In this document: positions 59,002-64,000 of the stretch, one piece after another
Layout of the letters: every line of letters starts with the position of its first letter
Position numbering within the stretch: position 1 is the stretch's first letter
Assembly (NCBI RefSeq): GCF_900129655.1
Contig: NZ_FQWK01000004.1
Coordinates: 480,068 to 544,067 of the forward strand
Length of the DNA: 64,000 nt
Reading direction: 5' to 3'
From: Bacteroides clarus YIT 12056
GTDB taxonomy: Bacteria; Bacteroidota; Bacteroidia; Bacteroidales; Bacteroidaceae
Program-made: the position numbers and the translations under genes
Notes under the pieces: generated by a model
Database searches by the model: none
Told to the model about the DNA's origin: nothing
Seen by the model: only the letters and a program-made list of their open reading frames with translations

Positions 59002-60330
59002 TTAGTTTTCCGCTTTAGGCCAGAATTCATCCACGAGTTCTTTCTTGATGTTCACTTCTTCCGGACGGAAATACTTACCGAACAAGCTCCAGGCTACGTC
59101 GAGCATTTCTGTGGTATCGAGGTTGACATCAATGGCCAGCAACTGGTTGGAGTAGTCCTTGGCAAAGGCAAGAGTACGTTCGTCGTAGTTCGTCAGGTCG
59201 AAACCGTTTTCAAGTTTTGTCTTGGCATTGGCGGCATCAGCATACAGACGTACGGCGGCATTCATCACCTGCGGATGGTCTTTACGGGTCTTCTTACCTG
59301 TAACGAGCTGTTTCAAACGGGACAATGAACGGAACGGGTCAACGATAACCTTACCGATGTCACTGTCACGGCGAAGGAACAACTGACCCTCAGTGATATA
59401 ACCCGTATTATCGGGCACAGCGTGCGTAATATCACCACCGGACAAGGTAGTTACGGCAATAATCGTGATGGAACCGCCGCTGGGGAACTGTACCGCTTTC
59501 TCGTAAATCTTCGCCAAATCCGAGTAAAGCGAACCGGGCATAGAGTCTTTGGACGGAATCTGGTCCATACGGTTGGACACGATAGCCAACGCATCGGCAT
59601 AAGAAGTCATATCCGTAAGCAATACCAATACTTTTTCATTATTGTTTACCGCAAAATATTCGGCCGCAGTCAATGCCATATCCGGAATCAGCAGACGTTC
59701 CACAGGCGGATTTTCAGTTGTATTCATGAAGCTGACGATACGGTCGAGTGCGCCTGCATTGGAGAATACGTTTTTGAAGTACAGGTAGTCGTCATTCGTC
59801 ATACCCATACCGCCGAGGATAATCTTGTCGGTTTCCGCACGCAAGGCTACATTGGCCATCACCTGATTGAAGGGCTGGTCCGGGTCTGCGAAAAACGGGA
59901 TTTTCTGTCCGGACACCAAGGTATTGTTCAGGTCGATACCTGCGATACCGGTTGCAATCAGTTCGGAAGGTTGCTTACGACGCACCGGGTTCACGGACGG
60001 ACCGCCAATTTCCACTTCCTGACCTTCGATAGACGGACCGCCGTCGATAGGATCACCAAAGGCGTTGAAGAAACGTCCGGCAAGCTGGTCGCTCACTTTG
60101 ATTGTAGGAGCCTTGCCCAAGAACACTACCTCTGCATTCGTAGGAATACCTTCGGTACCCTCGAAAACCTGCAAAGTCACATCGTCACCGGCAATCTTAA
60201 CCACCTGGGCCAACTTGCCGTTTACGGTTGCCAGCTCATCATACCCTACCCCCGTAGCTTTCAGCGAGCACGTGGCTTTCGTAATCTGAGTAATTTTAGT
60301 ATATATTTTTTGAAATGCTTTTGTTGCCAT
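59002..60330 (-). CDS. atpB: V/A-type ATPase subunit B (non-catalytic)
   Basis: The regulatory nucleotide-binding subunit of the hexameric head, 442 residues. It starts with KIYTKITQITKATCSLKATGVGYDELATV and lacks a Walker A lysine loop (the position reads VSGQKIPFFADPDQPFNQV), as expected for the non-catalytic subunit. Other family blocks are FLNAFGDPIDGGPSIEG-like (FFNAFGDPIDGGPSI), NDDYLYFKNVF, TDMTSYADALAIVSNRMDQIP and TITIIAVTTLSGGDITHAVPDNTGYITEGQ-like sequence. It lies 8 bp after subunit A. Confidence 0.95.
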   Translation of the reverse strand: MATKAFQKIYTKITQITKATCSLKATGVGYDELATVNGKLAQVVKIAGDDVTLQVFEGTEGIPTNAEVVFLGKAPTIKVSDQLAGRFFNAFGDPIDGGPSIEGQEVEIGGPSVNPVRRKQPSELIATGIAGIDLNNTLVSGQKIPFFADPDQPFNQVMANVALRAETDKIILGGMGMTNDDYLYFKNVFSNAGALDRIVSFMNTTENPPVERLLIPDMALTAAEYFAVNNNEKVLVLLTDMTSYADALAIVSNRMDQIPSKDSMPGSLYSDLAKIYEKAVQFPSGGSITIIAVTTLSGGDITHAVPDNTGYITEGQLFLRRDSDIGKVIVDPFRSLSRLKQLVTGKKTRKDHPQVMNAAVRLYADAANAKTKLENGFDLTNYDERTLAFAKDYSNQLLAIDVNLDTTEMLDVAWSLFGKYFRPEEVNIKKELVDEFWPKAEN

Positions 60331-60338
60331 CTTATTAT

Positions 60339-62093
60339 TTATGCTTTACGTTCTTCAATCAATTCCTGCAACTGTTTGTAGAAATTGCCATACTCCTCTG
60401 ATTTGAATTTCGAGTAGTTCATCTGTTTGCAGATGTTAATCATCTTCTTGAAGTAATCCATTACCTCGTTGAAGTTGTCGAACTCAAATTCCGTATGGCA
60501 GATATCAATTACCATGTTGAGAATTTCTTCCTGACGCTCCATAGGAGTTACGGCATCAATCTCGTCGAAAGCATCCTGCTGCAGGATTACAAAGTCAATC
60601 AATTCTGATTTCCAGAAGATTACGTGGTATTCCACAGGTACACCGTCATCACCCAGAATATTGATTTGTTCCGCAATTTCCTTACCGCGTTGCAGGCGGG
60701 TCTTCACTTCATTCACTTTGCCAATCCATTCACCGTTGATGCGTTTGGCTATATAATCCTCAAATTCGGGATATTCGATATATTTGGAATACGAATCAAT
60801 CGGATTTACGGCAGGATAACGCTTCTTATCCGCACGGTCTTGCTCAAGAGCGTAGAAACAACGGGCTACTTTCTTGGTATTCTCGGTTACCGGTTCTTTC
60901 AAGTTACCGCCGGCAGGAGATACCGTACCGATAAACGTAATAGAACCGGTTTCACCGTTATTCAGCTTCACGTATCCGGCACGGCCGTAGAAGTTGGAAA
61001 TAATAGAAGACAAGTCCATCGGGAATGCGTCGGGACCAGGCAACTCTTCCATACGGTTGGACATCTCGCGCAATGCCTGAGCCCAACGGGAAGTAGAGTC
61101 GGCCATCAACAATACTTTCAATCCCATACTTCGGTAGTATTCCGCAATCGTCATGGCTGTGTACACAGATGCTTCACGGGCGGCTACCGGCATGTTGGAA
61201 GTATTGGCGATAATAATAGTACGCTCCATCAATTTACGGCCTGTATGCGGGTCAACCAGTTCGGGGAATTCCGTAAAGATTTCCACAACCTCATTGGCAC
61301 GTTCACCACAGGCGGCGATGATTACAATGTCAGCTTCAGCCTGTTTGGAGATAGCATGCTGAAGCACCGTCTTACCCGTACCGAACGGACCGGGGATAAA
61401 TCCCGTACCGCCTTCTACAATCGGATTAACGGTGTCAATCACACGTACACCCGTTTCCAACAATTTGAAAGGACGCGGTTTTTCCTTATAGTTCGTCATG
61501 GCACGTTTCACAGGCCATTTCTGAATCATATTCACCTTGACATCATTACCTTCCTCGTCAGTCAAAACGGCAATTGTATCCTCAATACCGTAATCGCCCT
61601 CTTCCACGATAGACTTCACGGTACATACACCCTTTTGCTCGAAAGGAACCATAATCTTCAGTGGCTGAAAGTTCTCATCCACTTGTCCCAGCCATGCAGC
61701 GGCTTCCACTTGGTCGCCAACCTTTGCCAAAGGTACAAAATGCCATTTACTTCCTTTATCCAACGGATACGTATATTGTCCGCGCTTCAGGAAAACGCCA
61801 TCCATTTTATCAAGGTCATTTTGCAGACCGTCATAGTTTTTAGAAAGCATACCGGGACCTAATGTCACTTCGAGCATATGTCCGGTAAACTCAGCTTCGG
61901 CTCCCACCTTCAGTCCACGGGTGCTTTCAAACACCTGTACATAGACCTGAGTGCCTACCACTTTAATAACCTCCGCCATCAATCTGTCTCCGCCGGTCGA
62001 GATATAACAAATCTCATTCTGTGCCACGGGGCCGTCAACGACGAGGGTTACCATGTTGGCTATTACGCCACTAACAGTTCCTTTTGTTGCCAT
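60339..62093 (-). CDS. atpA: V/A-type ATPase subunit A (catalytic)
   Basis: The ATP-hydrolysing or synthesising subunit, 584 residues. Walker A is GPFGTGKTVLQHAISK near residue 230, the catalytic glutamate region is ACGERANEVVEIFTEFPEL, and Walker B is LKVLLMADSTSRWAQALREMSNRMEELPG. The A-type bulge domain follows the beta-barrel (GQVDENFQPLKIMVPFEQKGVCTVKSIVEEGDYGIED). The C-terminal helical bundle is intact. It lies 18 bp after the DUF2764 gene and 8 bp before subunit B, so the head subunits are tightly coupled. Confidence 0.97.
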   Translation of the reverse strand: MATKGTVSGVIANMVTLVVDGPVAQNEICYISTGGDRLMAEVIKVVGTQVYVQVFESTRGLKVGAEAEFTGHMLEVTLGPGMLSKNYDGLQNDLDKMDGVFLKRGQYTYPLDKGSKWHFVPLAKVGDQVEAAAWLGQVDENFQPLKIMVPFEQKGVCTVKSIVEEGDYGIEDTIAVLTDEEGNDVKVNMIQKWPVKRAMTNYKEKPRPFKLLETGVRVIDTVNPIVEGGTGFIPGPFGTGKTVLQHAISKQAEADIVIIAACGERANEVVEIFTEFPELVDPHTGRKLMERTIIIANTSNMPVAAREASVYTAMTIAEYYRSMGLKVLLMADSTSRWAQALREMSNRMEELPGPDAFPMDLSSIISNFYGRAGYVKLNNGETGSITFIGTVSPAGGNLKEPVTENTKKVARCFYALEQDRADKKRYPAVNPIDSYSKYIEYPEFEDYIAKRINGEWIGKVNEVKTRLQRGKEIAEQINILGDDGVPVEYHVIFWKSELIDFVILQQDAFDEIDAVTPMERQEEILNMVIDICHTEFEFDNFNEVMDYFKKMINICKQMNYSKFKSEEYGNFYKQLQELIEERKA

Positions 62094-62111
62094 ATAATTA
62101 TGTAATTTATT

Positions 62112-62951
62112 TTATCTGAATTCTGCGGGTATCTGCACTTCATCCTTCAATGTAGCGATAATACTACGGAACAGCTGACTACCCTTTTCTTTATCCAATG
62201 CAATCCAACGCTCTATCATTTCGAGCTGTAACAGGAATACGAACAAACGTTCCACTGTGAAATAGTCAAAGAAAGTAGTTTCTTCCATCCAATTCCACCG
62301 TAATTGGTCTATCTTTTTCTCCCGTTCCACCAGTTCTTCCGTCTCACTGATTTTCACCAGCTGATCCAGCCACTCCACTTCACCGCTTAATCCGAAATCT
62401 CGAGCACCGGATGTGCGCAGAGCTTCACAAACTTCCGTATCTCCCACTATCAACGGAGCTACATCCATTTTAAACTTCCTTGCCGTCAGCGCGACCAATA
62501 CATTATTAATCACAAGATTAAAACCGAACCATGCAGATACAAACTTATTTTTGCATTCCATGGCATAGGCATAATAAAGTGCCGCCAAACGATCTTCATG
62601 CAAAAATTCATCTTCAACGGATAAGCTGAAATATTCGGAAATAAAAGTAGACAGATAAGACGGGAACACGCGATCAGCCAACTCACCGCCTTCTTTCAGC
62701 AATGAGATATACTCAGCCAATTCTTCCGCCGAGTAGTTTCCCCGCTTATCAATCGCAGCGTCTTTATCTTTCAATAATTTCAAGACATTTGCATTGTCGA
62801 ATTGAAGATAAAACAAGTCTATCAACTTTTTATCATCCTCAGACAAAGCCGGATACAATTCCGTCTTGAAATCAGCTACCGTATAGCTCAATTTGCTATC
62901 CTCTAAAGTAAGTTCTGGCAAACCGGCTACCAAGTAATAATATTTACTCAT
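62112..62951 (-). CDS. DUF2764-family protein of the V/A-type ATPase operon
   Basis: A 279-residue soluble protein, mostly helical and acidic, starting MSKYYYLVAGLPELTLEDSKLSYTVADFK. I recognise it as the DUF2764 protein that accompanies ATPase operons in Bacteroidota and Chlamydiae. It sits between subunits E and A, where other operons carry subunits C and F. No recognisable subunit C (the d-type rotor cap) or F is encoded here. The helical size class is compatible with a distant subunit C, and I infer that role; the sequence does not prove it. The gap to subunit E is 14 bp. Confidence 0.8.
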   Translation of the reverse strand: MSKYYYLVAGLPELTLEDSKLSYTVADFKTELYPALSEDDKKLIDLFYLQFDNANVLKLLKDKDAAIDKRGNYSAEELAEYISLLKEGGELADRVFPSYLSTFISEYFSLSVEDEFLHEDRLAALYYAYAMECKNKFVSAWFGFNLVINNVLVALTARKFKMDVAPLIVGDTEVCEALRTSGARDFGLSGEVEWLDQLVKISETEELVEREKKIDQLRWNWMEETTFFDYFTVERLFVFLLQLEMIERWIALDKEKGSQLFRSIIATLKDEVQIPAEFR

Positions 62952-62965
62952 AATCCTGTGGGGAA

Positions 62966-63556
62966 TTAAAACAGCATTTCCACTAATTGCGGACGCAGGA
63001 ATTCTTTGAAGTAATTCATAAACTCTTCTTCACCAAAGTTCACTTTGTAAGAACCGTCCGCCGGCGAGACAGAGAAAAGAGTCTTGTTTCCATTTACTTG
63101 CTCAATCTTTACACCCTTATCCAATAAAGCTTTTGCTTGAGCGGTGAAGTACTTTTTCAAATCGTCCGCATCCGATGTAGAGATCACAATAGGTTCATTG
63201 GCACTCCATTTAGACGCTAATGCTACAATAAAAGCGTTAAGGAAATCTTTATTTGCGGCAAAAGCTTTCACATCAGCATTTATAATCTTGTCCGTTACCA
63301 AAGTAGCGATTTCAGATTTCAAGGCATTCACAGCCTGACCGGCAAACAGTTTTAACTCTGATTTGGTATTCTCCGCCAACTCATCGGCAGACTTACGCGC
63401 GGTAGCCACAATAGAGTCAGCCTCTTTCTGCGCATTCTCTACAATTTTCTTGGCTTCTTCCTGAGCTTTTAAGATAAGCTTTTGGGCTTCTTCATTACCT
63501 TTTTCCACCCCTTCACGATAAATCTTATCAGTTAGCTCTTGAATCTTGTTTTCCAT
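62966..63556 (-). CDS. atpE: V/A-type ATPase subunit E (peripheral stalk)
   Basis: The peripheral stalk subunit that keeps the head from turning. 196 residues. The N-terminal half is a long charged coiled coil (IQELTDKIYREGVEKGNEEAQKLILKAQEEAKKIVENAQKEAD). The C-terminal half is a compact domain (SVSPADGSYKVNFGEEEFMNYFKEFLRPQLVEMLF). Similarity to subunit E is by layout and position more than by strict motif. It is the first gene of the seven-gene operon and has a good promoter 70-110 bp upstream. Confidence 0.9.
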   Translation of the reverse strand: MENKIQELTDKIYREGVEKGNEEAQKLILKAQEEAKKIVENAQKEADSIVATARKSADELAENTKSELKLFAGQAVNALKSEIATLVTDKIINADVKAFAANKDFLNAFIVALASKWSANEPIVISTSDADDLKKYFTAQAKALLDKGVKIEQVNGNKTLFSVSPADGSYKVNFGEEEFMNYFKEFLRPQLVEMLF

Positions 63557-63866
63557 ATTTTACAGGAGTTATTATATGATTGATTACAATATTAATTGCA
63601 TGATTTTTCTCAGTCCTTATTAGATTCACGCCAAAATTACGAAAAAGCATTTGATATCAAACAAGAAGAATGAAATAAAAGTAACCCATTTTCCTAAAAA
63701 ACATCGTTTTTCACCAATTTTGTTCTGTAAAGATAACGATAAGATAACAAGGAAAGAAGAAATAAAGGCTATCCCCGGAGAACCGCCATATGAAAATCCC
63801 CCTAGAGAAGTCCCCTCAATGGGGATACATTCCGGCAACCCCGCTCCCCAAGGGACAAAAACAATA
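63557..63866. other. Gene-free region between the ATPase operon and the rRNA terminator
   Basis: It holds the ATPase promoter near 63632-63661. Right of it is an A/T-rich stretch, then a C/G-rich stretch (63771-63855) with several runs of four or five C and one GGGG, able to form weak hairpins. No convincing gene was seen. Confidence 0.55.
63632..63661 (-). promoter_or_regulatory. Promoter of the ATPase operon
   Basis: On the minus strand TTTG (63658-63661) and TAATTTTG (63632-63639) are 18 bp apart, fitting the -33/-7 pattern, and lie 76 bp before the start of subunit E. Confidence 0.65.
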
Positions 63867-63900
63867 AAGCCCCCGTATCTTCCTATCGATACGGGGGCTT
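63867..63900 (-). terminator. Terminator of the rRNA operon
   Basis: A 13-bp perfect stem (63867-63879 with 63888-63900), followed on the minus strand by TTTATTGTTTTTG. It lies 10 bp past the 5S 3' end. Confidence 0.88.
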
Positions 63901-63910
63901 CTCTAAAAAA

Positions 63911-64000
<90 letters not shown>

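Noticed and set aside
60624..61862. A 412-codon open frame antisense to ATPase subunit A
   Set aside because: Subunit A is certain from its motifs; the antisense frame has no domain and no ribosome-binding site.
63771..63855. C-rich stretch near the rRNA terminator, considered as another repeat array
   Set aside because: The CCCC runs are 25 and 15 bp apart with no shared period or symmetry.

Overview
The window looks like a chromosomal segment of a Bacteroides-type bacterium (Bacteroidota, Bacteroidales). The evidence is the many TAnnTTTG (-7) boxes with a TTTG-like -33 element about 19-20 bp upstream, the type III glutamine synthetase, the lipoprotein adaptors and TolC-type outer membrane proteins, the GT3-type glycogen synthase, and the short V/A-type ATPase operon containing a DUF2764 protein. 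Coding density is high and no phage, transposase, CRISPR array or tRNA was seen. A partial 5S rRNA lies at the right edge, on the minus strand.

Layout. 0.1-7.4 kb: a K+/H+ antiporter broken by a 5-bp tandem duplication, an acyl-CoA ligase, a three-domain DUF169-GNAT-AlaX-like fusion, a small heat shock protein behind a sigma-54-type promoter, and a membrane acyltransferase. 7.4-20.2 kb: two export systems around an AraC-family regulator, namely a minus-strand tolC-hlyD-ATPase-permease-permease operon and a plus-strand adaptor-RND pump-TolC operon. 20.3-37.1 kb: a concentration of glutamine-dependent amidotransferases, with carB, carA, a long PurF-type enzyme and glmS on the minus strand, and gltB, gltD and asnB divergent on the plus strand. 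37.2-45.5 kb: a glycerophosphodiesterase, dapF and dapL (lysine/peptidoglycan precursor synthesis), then a nitrogen module of an outer membrane protein, PII, Amt and glutamine synthetase III. 45.6-51.3 kb: an S37-type peptidase, a ThrE-type exporter, a small membrane protein, gpmA, another small membrane protein and a flavodoxin. 51.4-55.7 kb: glycogen synthase and phosphorylase. 55.9-63.6 kb: the V/A-type ATPase operon. 63.9-64 kb: the 3' part of 5S rRNA.

How it fits together. Amt takes up ammonium, PII probably gates it, GSIII and GltBD assimilate it, and glutamine is spent by CarAB, PurF, GlmS and AsnB, all encoded within about 25 kb.

The most unusual structure is non-coding. Four intergenic regions (carA-carB, gltD-asnB, the gap before gpmA, and the gap between flavodoxin and glgP) hold tandem arrays with the same architecture, a 16-17 bp imperfect palindrome plus a 5-6 bp spacer repeated every 22 bp, although each array has its own sequence. 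In addition, carA and carB carry in-frame insertions of repetitive DNA that lengthen both proteins.
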